IMG/VR virus record: IMGVR_UViG_3300036846_000730
Span: 1-43,371 of that record
Source of the DNA: a virus
DNA length: 43,371 bases
Direction: 5' to 3' (one strand)
Positions 18,049-25,415 of the stretch are shown here, piece by piece; within the stretch, counting starts at the first letter, position 1; every line of letters starts with the position of its first letter. Under the pieces are notes generated by a model. That model was given only the letters and a program-made list of their open reading frames with translations. It searched no databases and was not told the DNA's origin. The translations under genes and the position numbers were made by a program.

Positions 18049-20091
18049 ATGCCGCCGAGCTCGAGGCGCCGACCATTCCCGTACGACGCGCGCCTGCGCA
18101 CGTCGCCGGATCCGAACGCCCCGAGCACGGGCAACATCGGCGTGATGCTGGTGCCTGGCCAGGACGGGGCAATCCTGACGGGCAAGAAGCAGCAGATCGT
18201 CGAGTACCCGATCCCGAATACCTACGAGTACGACTCGGCGCCGCTCTACAAAGAGCGCACGTTCATCTTCCGCCCCCGAGCTGGCATGGGCGAGCGCGTG
18301 CAGCGTTCGATCGGCGACCAGCGGTACTACTTCGGCCTGAACATCTGGTGCTACGGAGGTCTTTTCGGCAAGGGCCCGCTCATGCATGAGCTGGTGCCGA
18401 CGACGACCGGCTCGATCGCCGAGTTCATCGACGCGCCCAACGCCGCGGTCCTGAACTGCCAGTTCGCCCTGGCCGGCGCGACCATCCTCCGCCGCACCGA
18501 CGATACCAACGCTGGCCAGGTCGCCGACCATACGCGCGCCGGCCAGACGGCCACCTCCGCGGTCCATTTCATGTCGACCGGTACCAGCCCCGTGGACGCG
18601 CTCTACGTCGCCTGGTCGGACGGCCTGCTCGAGCAGCGCTCCGCCGCGGGCACCTGGGTGAGCTGCGCGCTGCCCAGCGGCTTCCTGCCCAACTTCCTGG
18701 CCACCGTCGGGCCGACCATGATCGCCTCCGCGGCCGGCTCCTGCCAGCTACGGGTGTGCACCGCCGACCCGACGATCGCTGGCTCCTGGGGCGGTCCGAT
18801 CTTCATCGGCAACCCGTCGGTGCCCATCTCGGGCATGTCCGCGGCGGCGAATATGATCATCATCTTCAAGGCCGACGGCGGCATCTTCACGCTGAACACC
18901 GACGGCTCGACGAACGACGAGACGCCCGGCGCCAGGGTGCCGCTCGACACCATGAACGGCCGCACCGCGGCGCCCTGGCTCAACTCGGTGTACGCACGCA
19001 TCGGGCCGACCTTCTGGCAGATCGACATGCCGTCGGTGACGCTCACGCCGATCGGGCCCGAGCGCCAGCTCGACAACGCCTCGGCGGTGTACGGCCGCGT
19101 CCAGGCGTTCGCCGGCTGGGGCGCGCAGATGGCGTTCGTCGGCATCTACAACGCGACCAACAACGCCAGCTACCTGTGCACGTACGGCAACTGGGAGCCC
19201 GACCAGACCGACAGTTTCAAGTTCGTCGACCAGTACGATGGCGCCATCGCCTGGTGGCCGAATCGGCGCGTGAGCGCGCTCGGCGTCAGCAACGCCTCGG
19301 GCACCGACCGCCTGTACGTCGGCTTCACCGACGGCGGCTACTCCTGGTTCAAGCTGGTCCAGAACCCGCTCGGGCTCGGCTCGGGCGCCGAGTACACCAC
19401 CCAGGCGGCGAGCATGGACGTGCCCTGGCACACGGCCATGTTCGACGCCGACACCAAAGCCTGGACCGGCTTCTCGATCTTCGGGCCGCAGATCACCCAG
19501 GGCAACTTCTGCACGATCAGCTACCGCCTGGCGGGCACCGCGGGCGGACCGCCGCCGTCGGACGTGATGGCCACCTACCAGGATCTGACGGGCGACCTGA
19601 TCTACTCGGGCTTCCGCCTGGACTGCCCGCCAAATTTGAACGGTTCCATGCTGAGCCTGCGCATCAACCTGACCAACTTCGACTCGACCCAGACGCCCGT
19701 GCTCGAGGGCGTGGGCATCCATGAGCGCGTGATCCCGCGCTTCCGGCTCGACTACAACGGCACGATCGACGCCCATGACTGGGTAGCGCGCCGCGACGGG
19801 GCCGGCATCCGCCAGAGCGGCAAGGCGATCCGCGGCATCCTGCAGCAGTTTGTGTCCAGCCCGAACCTGGCCGTGATCGAGCTCCCCGACGAGACGCTCG
19901 ATAGCCTGGCGCTGTTCGACTACACCGACCACATGCTCGGCTGGAAGGTGGGCGGCTCCCAGCAGTGGGTGATCGACTTCAGCGCCTCCCAGTTCGCCAC
20001 ACTGAGCGTGTATGGGATCATCAGGCGGCTGCGCGGGACGACGATCGGCTCGCTCCGCGGGTACACCATCTCGAGACTGCGGGTGATGTAG
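18049..20091 (+). CDS. Putative tail nozzle/tubular protein B-like beta-propeller protein (680 aa)
   Basis: The ATG follows the previous TAG directly. The 680-aa protein is beta-rich, with repeated short blades (DALYVAWSDGLLEQRSAAGTW, CQLRVCTADPTIAGSWGGP, NMIIIFKADGGIFTLNTDGS, DRLYVGFTDGGYSWFKLVQ) that suggest a propeller. The C-terminus (from ~560) changes to an alpha/beta domain with ...FRLDYNGTIDAHDW. Podovirus tail nozzle proteins such as T7 gp12 have a comparable size and a propeller core. Together with the short-tail gene set, this supports a nozzle call. Similarity is by pattern only. Confidence 0.55.
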   Translation: MPPSSRRRPFPYDARLRTSPDPNAPSTGNIGVMLVPGQDGAILTGKKQQIVEYPIPNTYEYDSAPLYKERTFIFRPRAGMGERVQRSIGDQRYYFGLNIWCYGGLFGKGPLMHELVPTTTGSIAEFIDAPNAAVLNCQFALAGATILRRTDDTNAGQVADHTRAGQTATSAVHFMSTGTSPVDALYVAWSDGLLEQRSAAGTWVSCALPSGFLPNFLATVGPTMIASAAGSCQLRVCTADPTIAGSWGGPIFIGNPSVPISGMSAAANMIIIFKADGGIFTLNTDGSTNDETPGARVPLDTMNGRTAAPWLNSVYARIGPTFWQIDMPSVTLTPIGPERQLDNASAVYGRVQAFAGWGAQMAFVGIYNATNNASYLCTYGNWEPDQTDSFKFVDQYDGAIAWWPNRRVSALGVSNASGTDRLYVGFTDGGYSWFKLVQNPLGLGSGAEYTTQAASMDVPWHTAMFDADTKAWTGFSIFGPQITQGNFCTISYRLAGTAGGPPPSDVMATYQDLTGDLIYSGFRLDCPPNLNGSMLSLRINLTNFDSTQTPVLEGVGIHERVIPRFRLDYNGTIDAHDWVARRDGAGIRQSGKAIRGILQQFVSSPNLAVIELPDETLDSLALFDYTDHMLGWKVGGSQQWVIDFSASQFATLSVYGIIRRLRGTTIGSLRGYTISRLRVM

Positions 20092-21168
20092 ATGAGCGAT
20101 TCCAGCACCGAGCTCGGCCTCCAGCTCGCGGTCGACGCCGACGACACCGCGGACTATCTGACGATCGGCGCCAGGCAGAGCTTCCAGACGCTCGACGGGC
20201 TGTTCAGCCAGGCCAGCGGCCACACGCACTCGGGCCCGCACCAGGGCGGCACGATCAACGGCAACGCCTTCGGCGGGCCCTTCGACCTGCCCGACTGGTT
20301 CCGCTCAACGGGCCAGCGCTCGGGCTTCCCGACCGCGGGCCAGGGGCTCGAGATGTACTGGTCGGGCGTCGCGGGCGTGCTCCAGAGCTACGACCGCGCC
20401 GCAGGCGCCTACCGCGACCTGATGCTGTTCGGCTCGACCATCGAGCTGAACATCGGCGGCGCCGCCGCGCTCTCGATCGGTGCCGACAAGAGCATCGTCT
20501 TGCCGGGCGTGCTTACCGCCACTGGCGGTATCAACGCCAACGGCGGCGTCAACCTGGGCAATGTGATGCACGCGCTCAACCACGCCATCGACGGGGTGAG
20601 CGCGCTCTCGATGCAGAACGGCGCCAACCTGGGCTACTCGAGCACCGACCACATCCAGGTCAACAACTCGCTCGACACCACCTTCGACCTGACCGTTGGG
20701 CGAAACTTGCAGGTCAACGGCACGTACAACTCGCCTGGCGGTCTGACCGCCAGTAGCGTCACGTCGACCGGCTTGCTTCAGGTGAACGGCAACGCCACGG
20801 TCAACGGCACAACCCACGCCCAGGCGATGACCTGTACCACGCTCGCTGCCACGGGCGCGCTCACGGCCCAGAACGGCCTGGGCGTGCCGACGATGGCCGG
20901 CGGCAGCCAGGAGCACATCGAGCACGGTCTGGCCACGATCAACGGCGTGGGCAACAACTCTGGCGCGAACCAGGCGGTGACGTTCACGAAGCCCTTCGCC
21001 ACCAACCCGGTGGTGATCGCGGCGCTGGGTACAGTCACCGGCGGCGACATCGAGAACTGGGAGAGCGCGGCGCAGAACATCAGCACCACCGGCTTCAATG
21101 CGCGCGTCTACAACTCGAGTGGCGGCACCGGGAACGCCCAGGTTTACTGGCTGGCGATAGGAGCTTGA
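20092..21168 (+). CDS. Tail fibre protein with gp53-like/H-type lectin-like C-terminal domain (358 aa)
   Basis: The ATG comes straight after the upstream TAG. The N-terminal ~60 residues (LQLAVDADDTADYLTIGARQ, then HTHSGPHQGG) probably form an anchor. The middle contains short Gly/Asn/Thr-rich beta repeats (GVLTATGGINANGGVNLG; LQVNGNATVNGTTHAQAM) typical of fibre shafts. The last ~80 residues (GLATINGVGNNSGANQAVTF...KPFATNPVVIAALG, then NAQVYWLAIGA) fit the C-terminal receptor-binding domain of gp53-like or H-type lectin fibres. This is a second candidate adhesin, next to the S74 fibre. Confidence 0.75.
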   Translation: MSDSSTELGLQLAVDADDTADYLTIGARQSFQTLDGLFSQASGHTHSGPHQGGTINGNAFGGPFDLPDWFRSTGQRSGFPTAGQGLEMYWSGVAGVLQSYDRAAGAYRDLMLFGSTIELNIGGAAALSIGADKSIVLPGVLTATGGINANGGVNLGNVMHALNHAIDGVSALSMQNGANLGYSSTDHIQVNNSLDTTFDLTVGRNLQVNGTYNSPGGLTASSVTSTGLLQVNGNATVNGTTHAQAMTCTTLAATGALTAQNGLGVPTMAGGSQEHIEHGLATINGVGNNSGANQAVTFTKPFATNPVVIAALGTVTGGDIENWESAAQNISTTGFNARVYNSSGGTGNAQVYWLAIGA

Positions 21169-21170
21169 CC

Positions 21171-21461
21171 GTGGCACCGAACCAACTCTCACCGACCGCA
21201 CTGCGCCGCCTGGCGCGCTACCACGCACGCGTGGAGGGCGCTCAGCAGGTCTTGCAGGCGATGGAGGCTACCTACCGTAGCCTTGCCGAGAACTTCGAGA
21301 CGGCCCTGAGGAGTGCCTGTGAAGCGCAGGAGATCCCGCTCCCGCCCGAGGGCCAGCGGGCGAACATCAAGGTCGACTGGGCGACGGGCGACGTCGAGTG
21401 GTCGGAGGCGATGGTCGACGAGCGCACCGACGGCCAGGTGCCGCAGGGGATGGCCGGATGA
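21171..21461 (+). CDS. Hypothetical helical protein (96 aa)
   Basis: GTG at 21171 is preferred over TTG at 21165 because AGGAG (21159-21163) is 7 bases from GTG but only one base from TTG. The first ~60 residues are helical and charged (RRLARYHARVEGAQQVLQAM). A short strand pair follows (ANIKVDWATGDVEW), then an acidic end. There is no membrane segment. It begins the run of small overlapping genes between the fibre and the lysis cassette. A tail-associated or chaperone role is possible but unsupported. Confidence 0.6.
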   Translation: MAPNQLSPTALRRLARYHARVEGAQQVLQAMEATYRSLAENFETALRSACEAQEIPLPPEGQRANIKVDWATGDVEWSEAMVDERTDGQVPQGMAG

Positions 21462-21649
21462 CCGACGAGGAGACCCAGGCGCAGATCGTCCAGCTCCAGC
21501 AGCAGCAAGCGCTCCTGACCCAGGCGCTGGCGGCGGCGCTGGCCGGTCGCTGGACGGGCGGTGCGGACACGGTCGAGGGCTACCTGTTCGCGATCGACCC
21601 GAACCTTGAGGGCCTGATCGTGGCCAACCCACCGTACTACGACGAATGA
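21458..21649 (+). CDS. Small protein sharing the endolysin's N-terminal module (63 aa)
   Basis: The start is ATGA-coupled to the previous gene. The product is almost entirely a ~45-residue module: a Gln/Leu coiled-coil-like helix (QIVQLQQQQALLTQALAAAL) then GRWTGG...VEGYLFAIDPNLE. The same module begins the 223-aa endolysin candidate (EIQQLQDQQALLTNALAAML then QGYW...AAYVSALNPSAE), so the two genes are related by partial duplication. It could bind the same partner as the endolysin, or be a chaperone or regulator for it. Confidence 0.6.
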   Translation: MTDEETQAQIVQLQQQQALLTQALAAALAGRWTGGADTVEGYLFAIDPNLEGLIVANPPYYDE

Positions 21650-21652
21650 TGC

Positions 21653-21883
21653 GTGAAAGCACTGATCGACTCGGTCAGCAAGCGCCGTACGAAGTGGTCG
21701 GTGACGGTGCGCATTGTGCTCAGCCTGGTCGACCCCGAGGACGGCCCCGCGGTCTACGCGCTGGGTGGGCAGGTCGTCGACGTGCGCTTCGTCCCGATGC
21801 CCCAGGCGCCGATACTGGCGATGTCGACCGAGGAGGCAGCGGATCTGCGCGCACGGCTGAAGGCACACAATGACACGGCCTGA
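21653..21883 (+). CDS. Hypothetical protein (76 aa)
   Basis: A GTG start lies three bases after the previous stop, with only a weak ribosome-binding site. The product is a small alpha/beta protein (WSVTVRIVLSLVDPEDGPAV, then GQVVDVRFVPM) with an acidic helix near the end. Strand pattern and size suggest a single compact domain. It overlaps the endolysin start by 14 bases. No family was recognised. Confidence 0.55.
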   Translation: MKALIDSVSKRRTKWSVTVRIVLSLVDPEDGPAVYALGGQVVDVRFVPMPQAPILAMSTEEAADLRARLKAHNDTA

Positions 21884-22541
21884 GATCCAACAGCTCCAGG
21901 ACCAGCAGGCGCTGCTCACAAACGCCCTGGCAGCCATGCTCCAGGGGTACTGGTGTGGTGAGCCGCCCTCGGCGGCAGCCTACGTGAGTGCCCTGAATCC
22001 GAGCGCAGAACTGACCTGTGAGGAGCCCTGGCTCAGCGCCGACGAGCCGCCGCCGCCGGACCAGATCACCTGGGATCCCGACCAGCCGATGCCGGGCCAG
22101 CTCTACGACTGGACCTGCTCAGCCTGTGCAACCGAGTGGACTGAGAGAGCGTCGGGCCACTCCCGCGGGAGCGACATCTACAGCAACCGTGAAGCCGTGG
22201 TCGCCGCGATCGGCCATCCCGCCAACATCAACAGCACGTACGGTTTGATGGATGGGAGCGGAGCCCAGCTCCAGCGGGTACTGGCCGAGCAGGCTGGGCT
22301 GATCCTCGAGCACGCCTACCTGAGCTTCGACCAGGCGTACGCGGTCTTCTCGCACACGTACGGGCTGATGTCGGGGGCGGCGTACTACCACTGGGTCGGC
22401 GTCCGCGGCGTGAGCGGCTCAGAACTTGCCATAGCGAACAGCGCCGAAGGCTACAAGGGTGTCTACTCGACGATGAACCGCAGCCAGTTCAATGCCCTGG
22501 GCCCGTTCTCGATCCTGGCTGTTGTGGGGTTGATGGCATGA
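21870..22541 (+). CDS. Candidate endolysin: C39-like cysteine peptidase with N-terminal coiled-coil module (223 aa)
   Basis: Residues 1-48 are the module shared with the 63-aa neighbour, and residues ~48-70 are an acidic Pro-rich linker. The catalytic part (~75-223) has Cys at 83 or 86 (YDWTCSACATEW), GLMDGSGAQLQRVLAEQAG, His174 (YYHWVGVRG) and Asn190 (LAIANSAEGYKGV), fitting a Cys-His-Asn papain/C39-like peptidase. No signal peptide is seen, so export would need a holin, and small membrane proteins follow at once with an ATGA overlap. The likely substrate is the peptide part of host peptidoglycan. This is inferred from motif order and from the lysis-cassette context. Confidence 0.65.
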   Translation: MTRPEIQQLQDQQALLTNALAAMLQGYWCGEPPSAAAYVSALNPSAELTCEEPWLSADEPPPPDQITWDPDQPMPGQLYDWTCSACATEWTERASGHSRGSDIYSNREAVVAAIGHPANINSTYGLMDGSGAQLQRVLAEQAGLILEHAYLSFDQAYAVFSHTYGLMSGAAYYHWVGVRGVSGSELAIANSAEGYKGVYSTMNRSQFNALGPFSILAVVGLMA

Positions 22542-22693
22542 TCGTCATACCGAACGCGCCGGCCTACGCGACAGTCGGTTGGCTGCTCGCTGTTCTGATC
22601 CTCATCCTGGTGATCGTGTTCTGGGCGCTGGGGCAGATAGATGCCCGCGAGGCACTGATCGCCGGTGGGCTCGCCCTCGCCCGCATCCTCTGA
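22538..22693 (+). CDS. Small membrane protein, holin candidate (51 aa)
   Basis: ATGA overlap with the endolysin candidate. The product is MIVIPNAPAYATVGWLLAVL, continuing as a long hydrophobic run (ILILVIVFWALG) and a short helix with Asp/Arg/Glu (QIDAREALIAGGLALARIL). It has one clear transmembrane helix, and the weaker hydrophobic C-terminal segment could be a second. Size, topology and position fit a small holin. Function is inferred. Confidence 0.6.
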   Translation: MIVIPNAPAYATVGWLLAVLILILVIVFWALGQIDAREALIAGGLALARIL

Positions 22694-22694
22694 T

Positions 22695-22826
22695 GTGCAG
22701 TGGGGTCCGCTGGTCAGTCTGCTGAGCTGGCTGGCAGACCACGGTCCGATCGCCACCAGCGCGTTCTTCGGCGCCCTGGTCGGTGTGCTGGTCGGCTTCC
22801 GCTGGCACAATCGGAAACCGAAATGA
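22695..22826 (+). CDS. Second small membrane protein, holin/antiholin candidate (43 aa)
   Basis: GTG start, one base after the upstream stop. The product is VQWGPLVSLLSWLADHGPIA followed by a transmembrane stretch (TSAFFGALVGVLVGF) and a basic tail (RWHNRKPK). One transmembrane helix with a positive C-terminus resembles small holins. The stop overlaps the next start (ATGA). It may act with, or control, the preceding membrane protein. Confidence 0.55.
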   Translation: MQWGPLVSLLSWLADHGPIATSAFFGALVGVLVGFRWHNRKPK

Positions 22827-23053
22827 CGAACCCCGCTGACATCGCCCGTTTCGGCGAGCCAGAAATCCTTGAGCTTGGCACTGCGCGCGCCGAGGTTGTC
22901 CATTGGTCAACGCCGGTCAATCGTGGGCTTGACCTTTGCTGGCTCGCCCCAACCGTTGTCGACGATTGGAGCCGCGTACATCTGCAACGCGCCGATCTGC
23001 TGCAACTGCTGCACTACGTCGACTACTACGAAACGCTGCCGGTGACGCCCTGA
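22823..23053 (+). CDS. Hypothetical protein ending the late operon (76 aa)
   Basis: The start is at the ATGA overlap with the small membrane protein. The product begins MTNPADIARFGEPEILELGT and ends with a Leu/Tyr-rich helix (LLQLLHYVDYYETLPVTP). It is soluble and acidic, with no recognised motif. Codon use is somewhat more A/T-rich than in upstream late genes. It is the last rightward gene before the convergent terminator hairpin. Confidence 0.5.
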   Translation: MTNPADIARFGEPEILELGTARAEVVHWSTPVNRGLDLCWLAPTVVDDWSRVHLQRADLLQLLHYVDYYETLPVTP

Positions 23054-23085
23054 ACCCGATCCTGCTCGCGGTCTTCATGGCGTTC

Positions 23086-23120
23086 GGCGGCGAGCTCGGG
23101 AGTTGGGTGAGCTCGCCGCC
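23086..23120. terminator. Perfect 12-bp hairpin between convergent late and early operons
   Basis: GGCGGCGAGCTC (23086-23097), an 11-base loop, then GAGCTCGCCGCC (23109-23120). It lies between the end of the rightward genes (23053) and the end of the leftward genes (23167), where a terminator for either direction would be expected. No T-tract follows on either side, so it would be a hairpin-only or factor-assisted terminator. The rest of 23054-23166 shows no convincing gene. Confidence 0.6.
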
Positions 23121-23166
23121 TACCGCAGGCGGGCGGAGGAGATCCGAACCCCGACGCCCGTCTCGC

Positions 23167-23325
23167 TCAGACTAACAGACCGTACGCGTGCAGCAGCAGG
23201 TACATGGCGACGCCGCCGATGAGCAGCGCGACCACGAAGAAGACCCCGCACGTCACGCAGCCGGGGCCCTCTGGCTCGGGGTGGTCGCCGCGGCGGTACG
23301 CCTGCTGCCGCGGCGGCTGGATCAC
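23167..23325 (-). CDS. Small single-pass membrane protein (52 aa)
   Basis: A GTG start overlaps the stop of the upstream gene (GTGA). The product begins VIQPPRQQAYRRGDHPEPEG, then PGCVTCG and a strong transmembrane helix (VFFVVALLIGGVAMYLLL) to the end. The basic N-terminus should stay in the cytoplasm. The CxxC just before the membrane may bind metal or form a disulfide. It is the last gene of the leftward operon. Function unknown. Confidence 0.55.
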   Translation of the reverse strand: MIQPPRQQAYRRGDHPEPEGPGCVTCGVFFVVALLIGGVAMYLLLHAYGLLV

Positions 23326-24176
23326 TCGCGCACGATACCGAGGATCCCGTCCTCGCCAACGGCGTAGAGTGTTCGCGTCTCGGCCATTGCGGCGCTCAGT
23401 GTCGGCGCCTCGACGACCACCTCGGTCGGCTGCAGGATCGTGACCTTCCATCGCGGGCTGCCCGATGGTGTCAGACCGACCTGGGCGACCGCCCGAAGGT
23501 GCTCGAGCTCAGCCAGCTCGGCGTCGCGCTTGGCAGCCTTGGCGGCGCGCATGGCAGCCAGGTGCTCGGGCGTGCGCACCCCGCCGCGGGGGCGCCTGGG
23601 CGTCGGCTCGAGCTCGGGCACTTCGGGTACTTCGTTCAGGATTTCGTCTACCGCCCGTCGGGTGAGCTGGTAGTCCTGCGCAACCTCCTGCGCGGTGGCC
23701 GCGCCATTGCGAATCATCTGTCGGATCTCCTCTCGCTCCTGGTCACTCAGGTGCGTGACCTGGTCATTTACAAGCGTAGCCGGCGGCGCGTCTCTGAGCC
23801 GCTTCAGCGCCCGCTCTTTCGCGTCCAGTATGGGTGCCACGTCGCGTACAAACTCCTCGAAGCCCTCGTCTGAGCGGCCCTCCAGGCCGATCATGCCGGC
23901 TTCCATCGCCGACAGGCCGGTGGCCGCGGCGCGTATCCCGTACTCGGCGTTCAGCAGCTCGCCGGCCAGGTCGAAGACGGGGCCCACCTCGCGCTCGACG
24001 GCGCCCTGGACGCTCAGCTTGAGCTGGCGCCCGCGCACGTCGCGGCCCTCCGCCGCCATGCGCAGCTTGTGCTCCTCCAGGCACGGGTTGCACATGTCGA
24101 CGATGTTCCCGCGGTGCGCCTGGCCGCGGCAGCCGGGGTAGCGCCCGCGGCACGGGATGTGGGAGCGCGCGGCCAT
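23322..24176 (-). CDS. Zinc-ribbon and helix-turn-helix protein, probable DNA-binding regulator (284 aa)
   Basis: The ATG overlaps the stop of the upstream gene (ATGA), and a longer upstream frame is ignored as a shadow. N-terminal Cys9, Cys16, Cys29 and Cys32 (IPCRGRYPGCRG ... DMCNPCLEEH) form a likely zinc site. The middle is helical and acidic. Residues ~165-195 (EREEIRQMIRNGAATAQEVA, then QDYQLTRRAVDEILNE) look like a helix-turn-helix of the sigma-factor/MarR size. A Pro/Arg-rich linker then leads to a C-terminal beta domain (WKVTILQPTEVVVEAPTLSA). This looks like a phage regulator or host-takeover factor. The target is unknown. Confidence 0.55.
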   Translation of the reverse strand: MAARSHIPCRGRYPGCRGQAHRGNIVDMCNPCLEEHKLRMAAEGRDVRGRQLKLSVQGAVEREVGPVFDLAGELLNAEYGIRAAATGLSAMEAGMIGLEGRSDEGFEEFVRDVAPILDAKERALKRLRDAPPATLVNDQVTHLSDQEREEIRQMIRNGAATAQEVAQDYQLTRRAVDEILNEVPEVPELEPTPRRPRGGVRTPEHLAAMRAAKAAKRDAELAELEHLRAVAQVGLTPSGSPRWKVTILQPTEVVVEAPTLSAAMAETRTLYAVGEDGILGIVRE

Positions 24177-24619
24177 CAGGGCTCGACCAGCTCGGTGAGC
24201 TCGACGTCGGTCCGCTTCGAGGCGACGGTGATGCCGCGGTCGATCGTGCGCGCGATCACGCCGCCCGCCTTGTGCAGCTTGTTGAGCGCGGTCTTCTTCC
24301 ACTTGCGGACCATGATCGGCACGCCCAGCTCGTCGTACTCCTCGGGGCTCAGGTAGCCCTGGAGCTCGGAGAGCACCTCGTCGTCGTAGGTGTACGTCTG
24401 GCGGTCGGCCAGGTTGATCAGCCAGTGGTCTGTGCGCACCACCGACGCCGGCGGATCTTGGGCGCGCATCTCCTCGATGAGCCACTGCTGGGCGTAGGCC
24501 AGCTCGTCTCGGGTGCTGTTGAGCAGCTTCTGGCGCTCGTCGATGAAGCGCGCCAGGACGTCCCAGCGCTGGCGCGGTGACAGGGCGCGCAGTGCGTCCT
24601 GCTGTTCGGGTGTCATCAT
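24176..24619 (-). CDS. Hypothetical early protein (147 aa)
   Basis: The start is the first of two adjacent ATGs, 8 bases after GGGAG. It overlaps the zinc-ribbon gene upstream and the regulator downstream (ATGA both times). The N-terminal half is helical and charged (LSPRQRWDVLARFIDERQKL). The second half is mixed (DQTYTYDDEV-like segment, GYLSPEEYDELGVPIMVRKW), ending in a Lys-rich strand region. No enzyme motif was seen. Genetic coupling to the zinc-ribbon/HTH protein suggests the two may act together. Confidence 0.5.
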   Translation of the reverse strand: MMTPEQQDALRALSPRQRWDVLARFIDERQKLLNSTRDELAYAQQWLIEEMRAQDPPASVVRTDHWLINLADRQTYTYDDEVLSELQGYLSPEEYDELGVPIMVRKWKKTALNKLHKAGGVIARTIDRGITVASKRTDVELTELVEP

Positions 24620-24765
24620 GGCTTTGTCTCCCTCTTGACAATGGGGCAGCGGCGCGCCTTCGGGTGTCCACACTGCTCGCAGCGGTAGCCAGCCTGAGAG
24701 ACGCGCTTGAGCCTGCGGTAGGCACCACAGCGCGGGCACCAGGCGTGAATGGCGATGGTCTGCAT
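24616..24765 (-). CDS. Zinc-ribbon micro-protein (49 aa)
   Basis: Short gene with GGAGGGACTG before its ATG. Two CxxC pairs (WCPRCGAYRRL ... YRCEQCGHPKARR) at Cys10, Cys13, Cys29 and Cys32 form a classic zinc ribbon, with a basic C-terminus. Start and stop both overlap neighbours (TGATG and ATGA), so it is translated as part of a coupled chain. A role as nucleic-acid- or polymerase-binding adaptor is likely for this fold, but the partner is unknown. Confidence 0.65.
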   Translation of the reverse strand: MQTIAIHAWCPRCGAYRRLKRVSQAGYRCEQCGHPKARRCPIVKRETKP

Positions 24766-24833
24766 CAGTCCCTCCGGGTCAGGTTCTGGATGATCTGTTC
24801 AATCGCTCTGAGGATCAGCCACAGGCTCAACAT
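24765..24833 (-). CDS. Possible 22-aa micro-ORF
   Basis: MLSLWLILRAIEQIIQNLTR then RD. The first half is hydrophobic and the second polar, so it could be a membrane-inserting peptide. GAAGGA lies ~7 bases before the ATG. It overlaps the end of the 67-aa gene and its stop overlaps the next start (TGATG), which supports translation. It may serve only to couple translation. Confidence 0.35.
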   Translation of the reverse strand: MLSLWLILRAIEQIIQNLTRRD

Positions 24834-25002
24834 GGTCGGTTCCTTCCCGCTCGAGCAGGTCGAGCATGGTCTCTGAGTAGATGTCCACCGGCGACGGCAG
24901 CTCGGCGGCGAACTGGACACGCCAGTCGCCGCACAGGCAGACCCGAGCTCGGGCGCCGTCCGCGAGGGTGATGAACTCCCAGACGTGAGAGTGAGCGGCC
25001 AT
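24799..25002 (-). CDS. Hypothetical early protein with CxC motif (67 aa)
   Basis: The ATG at 25002 follows GGAGGAGC at good spacing and overlaps the upstream stop (TGATG). The product starts MAAHSHVWEFITLADGARAR, then VCLCGDWRVQF and an acidic tail. The His/Cys content (H4, H6, CLCG) might form a metal site. Function is not recognised. It belongs to the leftward chain of small coupled genes. Confidence 0.5.
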   Translation of the reverse strand: MAAHSHVWEFITLADGARARVCLCGDWRVQFAAELPSPVDIYSETMLDLLEREGTDHVEPVADPQSD

Positions 25003-25079
25003 CAGGCCGCTCCTCCGATGCGAGCTGCGAACACGATGCCCAGCGCCAGCAGCGCCAGGGCGTGGCAGAGGCGGATCAT
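25002..25079 (-). CDS. Possible 25-aa membrane micro-protein
   Basis: MIRLCHALALLALGIVFAAR then IGGAA: one hydrophobic helix with a basic N-terminus. The start is ATGA-coupled to the upstream gene and the stop overlaps the next start. The composition resembles a single-pass membrane peptide. Its frame contains the ribosome-binding site of the following gene, so translation could also be just a coupling device. Confidence 0.4.
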   Translation of the reverse strand: MIRLCHALALLALGIVFAARIGGAA

Positions 25080-25372
25080 GACTGCGCCTCTTTCGCGAGC
25101 TGGACCAGGTCGTAGGTGCCGCTCTCAACCGCGGCCTTGATCCGCGGGCAGTGTCCCCACATTTTGTCGGTGTGGTTCTGGATCTGGCCCTTGTCCTCGT
25201 AGGCGCCGCCGCAGGCGTAGCGGGCGAAGCTGCGCAGTGAGTGGTCCTGCTGGTCGAGCAGCTCGGCGCCGCAGGCAGGGCAGGCGAGCGGGAAGCTCCA
25301 GAGCACGCCGCGGTTGCGGTCCTCGCGGCGGAGCGCGAGCTCGGGGTAGATGTGCGCGTAACGGTTGTCCAT
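25076..25372 (-). CDS. Early zinc-finger-like protein (98 aa)
   Basis: The start is at the ATG preceded by GAGGAGATCCG, the ribosome-binding box shared by many genes here. Cys31 and Cys34 (LACPACGAELL), a later Cys (YACGGAYEDKG) and Cys/His near 70-75 (WGHCPRIKA) could bind zinc. The C-terminus is helical. It follows the SWIM-domain gene in the same direction. A short UUCG-capped hairpin (25391-25406) lies in the gap between them and may process or stabilise the message. Function unknown. Confidence 0.55.
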   Translation of the reverse strand: MDNRYAHIYPELALRREDRNRGVLWSFPLACPACGAELLDQQDHSLRSFARYACGGAYEDKGQIQNHTDKMWGHCPRIKAAVESGTYDLVQLAKEAQS

Positions 25373-25415
25373 CGGATCTCCTCTGTGAACGGGCTCCGAA
25401 GGGCCCAGGCGGTTG

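Noticed and set aside
22936-23175. 79-aa plus-strand ORF at the end of the late operon
   Set aside because: It overlaps the 76-aa gene and runs through the 12-bp terminator hairpin. The product is Arg/Pro-rich and unlike its neighbours.
23322-24728. 468-aa minus-strand reading of the zinc-ribbon/HTH gene
   Set aside because: The first ~184 residues are a shadow of the 147-aa gene. The real start is the ATG at 24176.
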